Shown: piece after piece, positions 1-8,568 of the stretch
How positions within the stretch are numbered: the stretch's first letter is position 1
How the letters are laid out: every line of letters begins with the position of its first letter
Assembly: GCA_051005875.1 (NCBI GenBank)
Contig: JBPCIX010000065.1
Location: forward strand, 1 to 53,222
DNA: 53,222 nucleotides
DNA from: JBPCIX01 sp051005875
GTDB lineage: Bacteria; Actinomycetota; CADDZG01; JAHWKV01
Direction: 5' to 3'
Notes under the pieces: generated by a model
Databases searched by the model: none
The model's input: only the letters and a program-made list of their open reading frames with translations
What the model was told of the DNA's origin: nothing
Translations under genes and position numbers: made by a program

Positions 1-124
1 ATTTAGACGAATGAATTTAGACGAATGAATTTAGACGAATGAATTTAGACGAATGAATTTAGACGAATGAATTTAGACGAATGAATTTAGACGAATGAAT
101 TTAGACGAATGAATTTAGACGAAT
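1..124. repeat. 14-bp tandem array (about 8.9 copies, cut by window edge)
   Basis: The unit ATTTAGACGAATGA repeats head to tail from the first base to about 124 with no variation; the last copy decays into AATTTAAATAA. The unit carries TAG and TGA on the plus strand. Because 14 is not a multiple of three, the array places stops in all three plus frames. It ends 27 bp before the ATG of the solute-binding protein. The gene to the left lies outside the window. Other arrays here sit at gene 3' ends, so this one may follow the stop of an upstream plus-strand gene (inference). Confidence 0.97.
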
Positions 125-151
125 TTAAATAACCGTTCATGATAGCAATTA

Positions 152-1939
152 ATGGGGCCGGTCAAACCTGAGCCCAAAGTCTGGGACAATTCCCAGGTGA
201 CAAAGCGGCGAAGCTTCCCGACTACATTTTTTCCCCGGCGGGCCCGCAGGCTTATCGGAGCGCTCTTGGCGCTGCCAATAGTTGCCGCCGCCATGCCGGC
301 CGGGGTCTCTTTTGGCGCAACCACTGTCGAGCGGTTACAGATTCCCTTTCCGCAAGACGACGGCTCTTTAACGCCTTATACGTTCGAGTTGGGCTATTCG
401 CTAATGACTCTTGTTTACGACACCTTGATGTGGCACGACCCAGACGGGATTCCTCAGCCGTGGCTCGCCCGCTCGATTACGGCCAGTCCCGACGGCCGGG
501 CAATTACCGTAGTCCTTCCTCCTGGCGTGAAGTGGCAAGACAATGTGGCTTTGACCTCGGCGGACATAGCATTCACCTTCAGGTTCATAGCCGCCCATCC
601 TCATCCAAGGTTCACCCCCGAACTTGTCGCTGTTCTAGCAGTGGAAACCCCGGACCCTTTAACAGCGGTGATCAAGCTTAAAACGCCCTCTCCGGGATTC
701 CTGGACCAGCCCCTGTCGGACATGCCCATCTTGCCGGAGCATCTATGGAAGGACCTACCGCCGGGCAGAGTCGCTCCTGACGGATTGCCTCTCGGCAGCG
801 GTCCGTACCGCCTGGTTCGCTACCTGGAAAAGGAAAGCTACCGGTTTCAGGCTAATAACGAATACTTCCGGGGCCCCCCCGCCGTGAAGTTCCTCGAAGT
901 GCCCTTCATCAATGACGCCGGCAAGACATTCAGTTCCTTCGAAACCGGCAAATCCGACATGATTCCCGTGAGCCTTCCGGCTGCCAGCGTAGACAGGCTT
1001 CAATCCATCGGAACCGGCATTGCCCGCGGCCCTTCCTATCTGGGAACCGTGTTGATGTTCAATCTTCGTCAACCGCCCTTCGACAAGCTAGAGGTTCGCC
1101 AAGCAGCTGCCCGGTCCCTGGACCTGAGCCGGATCGCCCAACAGGTTGGCCTCGCCACCCCCGCCAAGCGGGGATATCTTCACCCTTCTTCAAGGTTTGC
1201 CCCCTCAGAGGACCTGCCCGCGGGGGGAGGTTCGGGGGGGTCGCCGGCCCTCGATGGCCAGTCGGTCGAAGTGCTCGCCCCCGACAACGACCCAATCAAG
1301 ATTGAGGCGGGCCGCCAGGTGGTGCTCGCCTTAAAGCGAGCCGGGGCATCCGTCGTATTAAGGAGGCTTCCCAGAGACGAGCTGTCCAGGACGGTGGGCG
1401 AGGACGGATCACCGCCGCAGTTTCAAGCAGCCATTTGGAGTTCCTCTCCGTTGGCCTCATACGAACCGGACTTTCTTAGAAGAGTCTTCGGATCCAATCC
1501 CACCGACGCAACGTTCAACTACGCCGGATACCAAAATCCCGACTTTGATTCGCTTGCGGACCAAATTTCCACCACCGCGGACCCCAAGCTCCGCCAGGAC
1601 GCTGTCACCGGCGCCCTTCGGTTGATTGCCACCGATACGCCCGTCGTGCCGCTCTTCTTTTCTCAAGGCGCCTTCGCCTTCAGGCAGTCCCGGTACAAGG
1701 GCTGGGTGTTCGTCAAGGGCAGCGGGATCCTGGACAAGCGATCGTTCGAGGCGCCGGCGGCGCCGGACCCGTCTGCGACCGCCTCCGCGCCGGCGTCGCT
1801 GGGCCCCATCGGCGCCGAAAGTCCCGATCCAACGGGGCCAACAAGCTCCGGTACAAGTCCGTTCGGTCTGATCGGATTGGGATTCGTAGCGGCCGCCGTC
1901 ATTCTGGGCGCAGTTGGCTTCTTGCGCGGCCGACGCTAG
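152..1939 (+). CDS. ABC transporter substrate-binding protein, family 5, C-terminally membrane-anchored
   Basis: This 595-aa exported protein resembles the peptide/nickel family of extracellular solute-binding proteins (SBP_bac_5). A basic stretch and hydrophobic segment at about residues 28-55 form the export signal. The binding fold spans roughly 60-540, with family-typical phrases such as PEHLW and GSGPYRLVRY. A Pro/Ser/Ala linker is followed by a final transmembrane helix (about 570-590) and the tail RGRR, so it is tethered rather than lipid-anchored. No permease or ATPase of an Opp-type importer is adjacent. ATG 152 gives a 30-residue pre-signal extension; GTG 197 (codon 16) is an alternative start. 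A short decayed relative of its C-terminus lies at 50375-50491. The ligand is unknown. Confidence 0.85.
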   Translation: MGPVKPEPKVWDNSQVTKRRSFPTTFFPRRARRLIGALLALPIVAAAMPAGVSFGATTVERLQIPFPQDDGSLTPYTFELGYSLMTLVYDTLMWHDPDGIPQPWLARSITASPDGRAITVVLPPGVKWQDNVALTSADIAFTFRFIAAHPHPRFTPELVAVLAVETPDPLTAVIKLKTPSPGFLDQPLSDMPILPEHLWKDLPPGRVAPDGLPLGSGPYRLVRYLEKESYRFQANNEYFRGPPAVKFLEVPFINDAGKTFSSFETGKSDMIPVSLPAASVDRLQSIGTGIARGPSYLGTVLMFNLRQPPFDKLEVRQAAARSLDLSRIAQQVGLATPAKRGYLHPSSRFAPSEDLPAGGGSGGSPALDGQSVEVLAPDNDPIKIEAGRQVVLALKRAGASVVLRRLPRDELSRTVGEDGSPPQFQAAIWSSSPLASYEPDFLRRVFGSNPTDATFNYAGYQNPDFDSLADQISTTADPKLRQDAVTGALRLIATDTPVVPLFFSQGAFAFRQSRYKGWVFVKGSGILDKRSFEAPAAPDPSATASAPASLGPIGAESPDPTGPTSSGTSPFGLIGLGFVAAAVILGAVGFLRGRR

Positions 1940-1961
1940 GCGTTAGCTTGCTGGAACGAAA

Positions 1962-3083
1962 CTAGTCGCCCTCGATTACCATGCCTCTGGCTAGGTCGGA
2001 AAGGGAGACTAGGCCCACAACCACGTCGTTATTTAGCACCACCGCGGTCTCCGGGCCGTCCTTTAGGGCGTCCTTTGCCACTTGAATAGAATCGTTTGCC
2101 TTAATTGTTTGGATTTCTGATTTAGAAACCATGACGTCGGCCACCTTCTTACCGTCACGTTCGGCTTCGGGCACCCTTTCGGCATCCTGGCGCGAGATCA
2201 TCCCGACTGGTTGGCCGTCGTCTAGAACCAGGGCGATCGGCCGAATCTGCAGGCGGCCCAATGCCGCGAGCAGGCTCGTGATTGTCATCTTGGGATCTGT
2301 TACCACGAAGTCGCTAATCATGAAGTCGGCAACTGTAACGCCGGGCGGGCCGGCGTCGACCTCTGGATGATCCGCCACCGCCACCGGTGCGATCAAAGAG
2401 CGATTCGCGCTGTAGATCATCAGGCCTATGACCAAGCCGGCGATGCTATCAACCCTAAAGCTGGGCGGGAGGACCTCAAGAAGCCGGGGCGCCAAAAGCC
2501 CGATGCCGCCGATGCCGATTAAGAGGCCCCCGAAACCCTTGCCGACGACCGAGGCAGTAGCCCGTGCGGAAGTTAGATTGCCCCTCAGCTTCCACACGGT
2601 CGCCATGAACATTCGCCCGCCGTCGAGCGGATAAGCCGGAATCAGATTGAATACGAGCAGAAATATCTGAAGAGTCCCCGCTCTCGCTACAACCTCCGGG
2701 AGATGACCGACGAAGCCCGGCCCGGTTGCCAAAAGCCCCATCTGAGCAAGACCGCTCAGAACCACCCCAAGGACGGCCGTAACCACGGGGCCGGCCACGG
2801 CAACTCTAAACTCAAGCCCCGGCGAGAGCGTGCCGCCCGATGAGTACGTCACTCCCCCGAGTGCCCACAAGGTCACCCCATGAACTTGCATCCCTTCCCG
2901 CATCGACTGGTAAACATGGCCCAGCTCATGCAAAAGGATCGTAAAAAAGATGAAAACACCGGTCGCCAGCCCCAGCGCGGCGACCTCGAGACGGGTCAGG
3001 TCTGCTCGAGGAGTGTACGAAAGGGCCGGCGCCATAAACAGAAATAAAATAAACAGGAGGGTCACGTGGGCGCGAAGCGGCAC
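1962..3083 (-). CDS. Site-2 (M50) intramembrane zinc protease with CBS domains, Rip3-like
   Basis: The protein has several membrane helices with the zinc site HELGH at residues 52-56 and the second motif NLIPAYPLDGGR at 146-157, both diagnostic of M50 site-2 proteases. A C-terminal pair of CBS domains (about 245-373) probably senses a nucleotide. It is the last gene of a minus-strand run NEW3 protein-ATPase-permease-protease, 48 bp after the permease stop. The only canonical start is GTG 3083. The codons upstream, back to the permease TAG, read SFTFARIRG, which looks like the normal N-terminus of this family, so the annotated protein is probably short by 10-15 residues and the true start is unclear. 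Substrate unknown. Confidence 0.88.
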   Translation of the reverse strand: MPLRAHVTLLFILFLFMAPALSYTPRADLTRLEVAALGLATGVFIFFTILLHELGHVYQSMREGMQVHGVTLWALGGVTYSSGGTLSPGLEFRVAVAGPVVTAVLGVVLSGLAQMGLLATGPGFVGHLPEVVARAGTLQIFLLVFNLIPAYPLDGGRMFMATVWKLRGNLTSARATASVVGKGFGGLLIGIGGIGLLAPRLLEVLPPSFRVDSIAGLVIGLMIYSANRSLIAPVAVADHPEVDAGPPGVTVADFMISDFVVTDPKMTITSLLAALGRLQIRPIALVLDDGQPVGMISRQDAERVPEAERDGKKVADVMVSKSEIQTIKANDSIQVAKDALKDGPETAVVLNNDVVVGLVSLSDLARGMVIEGD

Positions 3084-3131
3084 TCCCCGGATCCGCGCGA
3101 AGGTGAAGCTGAGACCGTCCGTGTAAGACCC

Positions 3132-4091
3132 CTACGCCCTGATTTCTTGGCGCATGAACAAAACGTAGGCGCCGGCAAAACATAGGAGCGTGGCAGCGAT
3201 CAATGCGGTCAACTGCGGCCACACAATCAGCAGACTTTGGTCGAGAGAAAGTTGGCTGGGCACGGCCCGGTCCAGCTGCTCGCGAAAAAGGATCCCCAGG
3301 CTCCGTACTTCGGGCTGGAGCAACACAAGAGTCGCGTCCTGATAAAGGCCGCTCGGCGTAAGTCGCGTTAGATTTTGCTGCAACTTGGCGTTTCTCAGGA
3401 CCTCTTCACCGGTGGGCTGGGGGGGAAGCGGCGCAAAGGCGTCGGTGACTATTCCGATCAGCAATCCGGCGAACAGGGTCAACACAAGCCAGGCCGCGAT
3501 TGCCGCTAGGGCCGAGGTTGCCGCCCGGCGCAGCCAGACGGAAAAAAGCGTTGCAAGGGCGAGCCAGAAACCGATATAGAAAATCGACACAACGAGCCAT
3601 ACCAGAACTCGCCCGATCTCCTTAGTGCTCGGCACGATTCCGATTCGGAACATTCCAAAGCCCGCCAGGACCAGGACGACCGACCCTACAATGACGCCGA
3701 TGACAGACAGCCCCGCGACGAACTTCCCATTGATTACATCGTCACGGTAGATCGGTTGAGCCAAAAGGCGCGGCAGAGTCCCCTGGGATCTCTCCCCGTT
3801 GATGGCGTCGAAGGCGAACATTATTCCGACGAGGGGACCCAAAAGCCCAAGCAAAGCCACAAACGAAGGTATCTGCTTGTCTTCAAGGGAAAGTGTAAAA
3901 AGCTTGAGAAACAAAGCCGGGAAGTCCGAAGCGTCCTCGGCCGCTCCGCGGATTCCGCCGCTGGCCGAGTAAACCGCGACCACCCCCGCCAGGCCCATAA
4001 TCGCGAGCAAGATAATAAAGCGCATTGAAAGCAGGTGGTCGGCAAATTCTTTGCGTGCGACGGGCCGCCACCCCGCCGAGCTAGTTGACAT
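3132..4091 (-). CDS. ABC-2 type transporter permease (NosY-like)
   Basis: About 319 aa with six predicted membrane segments. An early helix (ILLAIMGLAGVVAVY), a large extracytoplasmic loop, and FAFDAINGERSQGTLPRLLAQP, the cytoplasmic phrase typical of NosY/ABC-2 permeases, are all visible. It pairs with the ATPase immediately upstream, only 7 bp away, and an AGGTGG ribosome site overlaps the ATPase stop, so the two are co-translated. The open frame extends to 4274, but ATG 4091 is chosen because the preceding residues overlap the ATPase gene. The transported substrate is unknown. The neighbouring NEW3 protein suggests a role at the cell surface (inference). Confidence 0.85.
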   Translation of the reverse strand: MSTSSAGWRPVARKEFADHLLSMRFIILLAIMGLAGVVAVYSASGGIRGAAEDASDFPALFLKLFTLSLEDKQIPSFVALLGLLGPLVGIMFAFDAINGERSQGTLPRLLAQPIYRDDVINGKFVAGLSVIGVIVGSVVLVLAGFGMFRIGIVPSTKEIGRVLVWLVVSIFYIGFWLALATLFSVWLRRAATSALAAIAAWLVLTLFAGLLIGIVTDAFAPLPPQPTGEEVLRNAKLQQNLTRLTPSGLYQDATLVLLQPEVRSLGILFREQLDRAVPSQLSLDQSLLIVWPQLTALIAATLLCFAGAYVLFMRQEIRA

Positions 4092-4098
4092 GAGCCAC

Positions 4099-5073
4099 CT
4101 ACGCCGTCCTTTGAGTCTTGTGCCGCGCCGATTCTGGCGGGAGCTCAGGCTCTGCAAAGTACCTGCTGTAAATATCCTCGAGGCTCTGTTCTCGTTTTCT
4201 AAGGTGCAACAAGGGAATCGCTCGCTCGGCGAAGGTGCTTGCAATCTGCGACCGGATGTCACCTTCGGCGACAACCACCCAGAAATTTTCCTCGCGCCTT
4301 ATGGCCTTGACTCCAGCAATTGTCCACAATGCCTTGCCCGCGGCGTCCCAGTCCCCCGCCGTAACCTCGACCTCTCCTTCGGCGATTCCATGCTCGGCCG
4401 CAAGCCTGCTGACCGGACCTTCCGCCAATAGTTTGCCCCCGGAGAATATCCCCACACGGTCACAAATTGCTTGAACCTGCGATAGCAAGTGGCTGGAAAG
4501 CAGGATCGTCACATTCTCCTCGTCTCGCAACTTCGAAATCAAGTCGAGAATTTCTCTTATCCCCTCCGGGTCAATGCCGATCGTTGGTTCATCAAGAATC
4601 AAAACGGCTGGGCTCTTCACCAAAGCGTCGGCGATCCCCAAGCGCTGGCGCATACCGCGCGAATATGTTCCGGCGCGAGCATCCGCAGCGGAGGCAAGCC
4701 CCACCTGTCCGAGCAGATCGTTGATCCTATTGTCGTAAATCTCTCGCGCTATGGTGTTAAGCGTGGCCGTGTAGACAAGATTTTCACGGCCGGTCAGGTC
4801 TGAGTAAAAACCCACATTGTCGGGAACGTAGCCGACAACTTTCTTGACCTCCAACGGCTTGCGAGCAGGGTCAAGACCGGCTACCCGAATCTTGCCTTCA
4901 GAAGGCTCAGATAGCCCAAGCATCATCAAGATGGTGGTGGTCTTGCCCGCTCCGTTGGGGCCGAGAAGCCCGAATACCTCGCCCCGGCCGACGGTTAGGT
5001 CAAGATGATCGACCGCGGTGAAGTCAAGGTAGCGTTTGGTTAGCCCGTCAGCTTGGATCACAGGCTCGGGCAT
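4099..5073 (-). CDS. ABC transporter ATP-binding protein
   Basis: A 324-aa cytoplasmic ATPase with Walker A GPNGAGKTT (38-46), a signature-like motif YSRGMRQR (137-144) and Walker B VLILDEPT (157-164). The C-terminal 100 residues after the nucleotide domain form the extension common in ABC-2 exporters (CcmA/NatA type). It forms a transporter with the permease downstream and lies 33 bp after the NEW3 protein gene. Substrate unknown. Confidence 0.92.
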   Translation of the reverse strand: MPEPVIQADGLTKRYLDFTAVDHLDLTVGRGEVFGLLGPNGAGKTTTILMMLGLSEPSEGKIRVAGLDPARKPLEVKKVVGYVPDNVGFYSDLTGRENLVYTATLNTIAREIYDNRINDLLGQVGLASAADARAGTYSRGMRQRLGIADALVKSPAVLILDEPTIGIDPEGIREILDLISKLRDEENVTILLSSHLLSQVQAICDRVGIFSGGKLLAEGPVSRLAAEHGIAEGEVEVTAGDWDAAGKALWTIAGVKAIRREENFWVVVAEGDIRSQIASTFAERAIPLLHLRKREQSLEDIYSRYFAEPELPPESARHKTQRTA

Positions 5074-5106
5074 ATCGCTCCCGTAAGAGACGCTGGTGTC
5101 ATGACA

Positions 5107-6270
5107 CTAACGCCGGCCGTAGATCCCAAAGACTCGCAGAAGGAAGTAAATGGCACCCCCAATTACCGCCAGCCCAAGCAAACCAAAAAGCTTCGACGTC
5201 TCGACGGTGTACCTGACCTCGGCATCGCTGCTGCCACCCGCATTAGCTGTAAGAGTCAAGTTGTAGTCGCCTGCAACGGCATCCCCGCTGGGGGTGATTA
5301 TTGCCTTTACAGGCCGGGATCCGCCCGCCGGTATTGCCGGGATGGCCGAGGGTTTAAAAGTCACTTTCCACCCGGTTGGCGGCGAACTCTGAAGCTTTAC
5401 GTCTTGCGCCGGGCTGGTCCCCTCGTTGCGTACAACCATTTGAAGCTCACCCGGCTTGCCCGCCACCCCATCGGCGTTAAGTCTGCCATTCGGGGTGGTC
5501 AAGGTCAGTTTCGAGGTCCCCGTTATTTCTGTTTCTACCGTTGCATCCGCCTTCTTGGCACCTGCCTCAGCCATTATCTGGATGGGATACTTGCCGGCCG
5601 TAGCGTTGTCCGGCGGGTTAACCTCGGCGGTAATCTCGGCGGTAGCCCCGCCATCAACTTTCACGGTCGTAGCCTGATTCTCGGACGCCGGATAGACGGT
5701 TACTTCCCAGCCTTTCACGCCCGTGGGGGCCGTCCCCGACAGATTGAAAGTGGTCGATTCCGGAGAGTTGTTGGTAAGAGTGAGCTTGTAATTGAATGTG
5801 CCGCTCGGTTCACCCCTTCGCGACGGAAATTCCGCGACCAAAGTTACCGCCCCCTGGGCGACCTCGGCGACAGTAAAATTAGTCTCCAAAATATCCTGCA
5901 CACCCGCCGAGGACCCTTTAACCAAGACTCGGTAATTGCCTTTTGCAACCCCGGGCGGCACTTTCACGTTCAACTGAATAGAAGGGGGATCATCGGGAGC
6001 ACCGAAAACGCTGTTAATAGTGTAGCCGCCACCATTGAGAGTGGCCTGCCACCCCGGCGGTGCTTCAATGACCGAAAGGTCCACGCGGCGAGGAGCGGGA
6101 GTAATTACCTGAACGGCGAGACTTACACTTTTGCCGGACTCCACAAGAACCGCCGGATAGGGAGTAGTTAATTGGAGCCCCGCAGCAGCGCCGGCGCTAC
6201 CCGTGAAAAAGCCCATCATCGACAACCCGAGAATGCTTAGGGTTGCCGCCACAATCGTCATTTTTCTCAT
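5107..6270 (-). CDS. NEW3-domain membrane protein associated with an ABC transporter
   Basis: A 387-aa secreted protein: signal peptide (about 1-28), then repeated immunoglobulin-like beta domains of the NEW3 type (alpha-galactosidase-associated), recognisable from phrases such as VPPGVAKGNYRVLVKG, NPPDNATAGKYPIQI and ITPSGDAVAGDYNLTLTA. It ends with one transmembrane helix (about 358-378) and the tail GIYGRR. It is first in the run with the ABC ATPase, permease and site-2 protease. NEW3 proteins next to ABC-2 transporters recur in bacteria; a role as extracytoplasmic partner is inferred. No catalytic motif is seen. Confidence 0.85.
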   Translation of the reverse strand: MRKMTIVAATLSILGLSMMGFFTGSAGAAAGLQLTTPYPAVLVESGKSVSLAVQVITPAPRRVDLSVIEAPPGWQATLNGGGYTINSVFGAPDDPPSIQLNVKVPPGVAKGNYRVLVKGSSAGVQDILETNFTVAEVAQGAVTLVAEFPSRRGEPSGTFNYKLTLTNNSPESTTFNLSGTAPTGVKGWEVTVYPASENQATTVKVDGGATAEITAEVNPPDNATAGKYPIQIMAEAGAKKADATVETEITGTSKLTLTTPNGRLNADGVAGKPGELQMVVRNEGTSPAQDVKLQSSPPTGWKVTFKPSAIPAIPAGGSRPVKAIITPSGDAVAGDYNLTLTANAGGSSDAEVRYTVETSKLFGLLGLAVIGGAIYFLLRVFGIYGRR

Positions 6271-6294
6271 GCTTTGCCAAGCTCCTTTACAAGG

Positions 6295-8541
6295 TCATTC
6301 CTCAATCATCACCCTTAAAAAGCCCTCCCTTTCAGTTAGGGAGAACGACGTCTTCTCTCGGTCGCGGCTGAACGAGAAGCTGAGTTTTGATTCCCCAACC
6401 GTGACTCCATTCATTTCCAAGCGGCGCAACCAACTCGGGAGCCGCGGCTTGTTTATCGTCAGCATTGATTCCGGGGCATTGGCGGAAACGCCGAGAAGCG
6501 ATTGTAGCAAGACAAACGGCACGCCTGAAGCCCAAGCCTGGGGGCTACAGGCAACAGGATACGAAACAAAGGGAATCCCATCACGCCGATTGAAACCACA
6601 GAACAGCTCAGGCAGCCGAATCTCGCGGTTAATTTCAGCCGCATGAAAAAGCGCAGTGGCGATTGTTTCCGTGGCGTCCGCGAATCCGTAACGTTTCAGG
6701 CCGGCGGCCACGATCGCATTGTCATGTGGCCAAACCGATCCATTGTGATAGCTCATAGGGTTATAGGCGACGGATTCGGAGGAAAGTGTTCGCACTCCCC
6801 ATCCCGAAAACATGTCCGGGGCCATGAGGCGCTCCGCAACCGGTCCCGCCTTGTCCGGGTCGATAATGTCGCAGTAAAGGCAATGTCCGGGGTTCGACGT
6901 GATGCTTCGAACCTGGCGCTTTTGACCGTCCAGAGCAACAGCAAACATTCCCTCGTTAGGCATCCAGAACGCCTCGTTGAACGCCTCTTTCAGATCCTTG
7001 GCCTCTGCCTTCAACGACTCAGCCATCTCCGGCATGCCAAGAGCCTCGTAAACATCGGCTATTCGCCTCTTCGCTAAATGTACGTAGCCCTGAACCTCAA
7101 CCAGGGCAATAGGCCCTTCCGGAATTGAGCCATCGAGATGCACAATTGAATCGTCTGAATCCTTCCAGCCTTGATTAACCAACCCCGAGGCCGACCGCTT
7201 CTGGTATTCCACAAACCCATCTCCATCGGCGTCACCGAAGTTGGCTATCCAACCGAGAGCTGCGTTCAGGTTCGGCAACAGCTCCGCCAAAGTTGTCAGA
7301 TCATTCGTCCAGCGAAAATAGGCGGCAGCAAGAAGCAGGAATAGTGGCGTTGAATCGACCGACCCGTAGTAAGGCGTATGAGGAATCAAGCCGGCTTTTG
7401 CCAGCTCCCCGGTGCGGATCTCGTGCAATATCTTCCCAGGCTCGGCGTCTCTCCAGGGGTCGTCCACCTTCGACTGGTGGCGCGCCAGGAATTTAAGGGT
7501 CTGCTTGGCGAGCGCGGGGTTAAACATCAAAACCTCGTAACAGGTAAGCAGAGAATCGCGGCCGAATGGGGCCACGTACCACGGGATGCCGGCGGCCAAC
7601 ATCTCGGAAGAATTCCAGGGGGTAACGAGGGCTCTGAGATCCCTGACGGCAGCACCCACAAATCCGTCGAATAGTTCATTGTCCGACTGCACCTCGGTGC
7701 CCGCCGTCCGCCAATTGTTGTGGCTTTTGAGAACTTGCCTCTCGGCATTTGCAAGGGAACGTGCCCGCCGGCGTTTGCCCGCTACCGATGGTTCAACCGA
7801 CACCATGATTTCGAACGACTCGTGGGGCGCCAGTTCAACTTCCCAAACCCCTGCGGCGTGCCCCTCGCCGATGTCCAGGGTATGCGGTTTGGGATCCCAT
7901 TCAACAATGGTTTCTCGAAACACTTTGTCGGCGCCGACATAGGCGAAATTAAGCCCCCGCTCGGTACGCTTCGAGGCTAGAAGGTCGCCTCGTGATTTTC
8001 GAGGAACGCCCCGGATTTCGAACATGTCGGCAAAGTCCGCGCCCAACGACAGCTGGAGGGTCGTATTGACCGAGGACTCTCCGAAATTTCGAAGATGTAT
8101 CCGCTCGTAGAGCCTGTCGCCGATCAATCGAAAACGCCTGAGGCTCAAGGTTTGCTGGGCAACTTTTACCTCTTTGTTGTGTCTGAGGTTCGGGTTGGTC
8201 ATATCGACGACCATCGCGTAAGCCAGGTCCGCCGAAGACGAAAGCAGGATCGGAGGCACGTCGCCAATGGTCAAAAGGAACTCAGACAAAAATCTCGTGT
8301 CCTGGGTGTATAGGCCCTGACCGGTCACATGGCTGGGAGTGATGTCTCCGTTTTTCCTGGAGCACAAAAACAGGGCACCCTCCTTGATGACCAGAAGGTC
8401 TCCCCCGGCCTCGGCCAGAATCCCGGGCGCCTTTTTGAACCGAACGGGGCCGGCCGGCCCGATGAGGTCAAATTCCTCTCCCCAGGGACTGGTGATCTTG
8501 GTCGGCTCGTTGAACTCTCCAGTTTGCGCCATGAGCGGCAT
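6295..8541 (-). CDS. Amylo-alpha-1,6-glucosidase / glycogen debranching-type glycosidase (GDE_N domain)
   Basis: This 748-aa cytoplasmic protein has an N-terminal GDE_N-type beta domain (about 30-250) and a C-terminal (alpha/alpha)6 barrel of the debranching-enzyme/trehalase clan. Visible barrel phrases are WYVAPFGRDSLLTCYEVL, NQGWKDSDDSIVH and YHNGSVWPHDNAIVAAGL, which carry the likely catalytic acids. It is divergent from a GT4 glycosyltransferase with only 27 bp between starts, a pairing seen in other bacteria. That suggests the two act on the same glucan or glycoside. The exact substrate cannot be told. MAQ at codon 4 is an alternative start. Confidence 0.85.
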   Translation of the reverse strand: MPLMAQTGEFNEPTKITSPWGEEFDLIGPAGPVRFKKAPGILAEAGGDLLVIKEGALFLCSRKNGDITPSHVTGQGLYTQDTRFLSEFLLTIGDVPPILLSSSADLAYAMVVDMTNPNLRHNKEVKVAQQTLSLRRFRLIGDRLYERIHLRNFGESSVNTTLQLSLGADFADMFEIRGVPRKSRGDLLASKRTERGLNFAYVGADKVFRETIVEWDPKPHTLDIGEGHAAGVWEVELAPHESFEIMVSVEPSVAGKRRRARSLANAERQVLKSHNNWRTAGTEVQSDNELFDGFVGAAVRDLRALVTPWNSSEMLAAGIPWYVAPFGRDSLLTCYEVLMFNPALAKQTLKFLARHQSKVDDPWRDAEPGKILHEIRTGELAKAGLIPHTPYYGSVDSTPLFLLLAAAYFRWTNDLTTLAELLPNLNAALGWIANFGDADGDGFVEYQKRSASGLVNQGWKDSDDSIVHLDGSIPEGPIALVEVQGYVHLAKRRIADVYEALGMPEMAESLKAEAKDLKEAFNEAFWMPNEGMFAVALDGQKRQVRSITSNPGHCLYCDIIDPDKAGPVAERLMAPDMFSGWGVRTLSSESVAYNPMSYHNGSVWPHDNAIVAAGLKRYGFADATETIATALFHAAEINREIRLPELFCGFNRRDGIPFVSYPVACSPQAWASGVPFVLLQSLLGVSANAPESMLTINKPRLPSWLRRLEMNGVTVGESKLSFSFSRDREKTSFSLTEREGFLRVMIEE

Positions 8542-8568
8542 ATTCTAGTGCTATAGGGTAGAGCCCCG

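Noticed and set aside
1..124. CRISPR array (also considered for 26444-26515 and 35316-35465)
   Set aside because: Units are head to tail with no unique spacers, are under 16 bp, and no cas gene is nearby.
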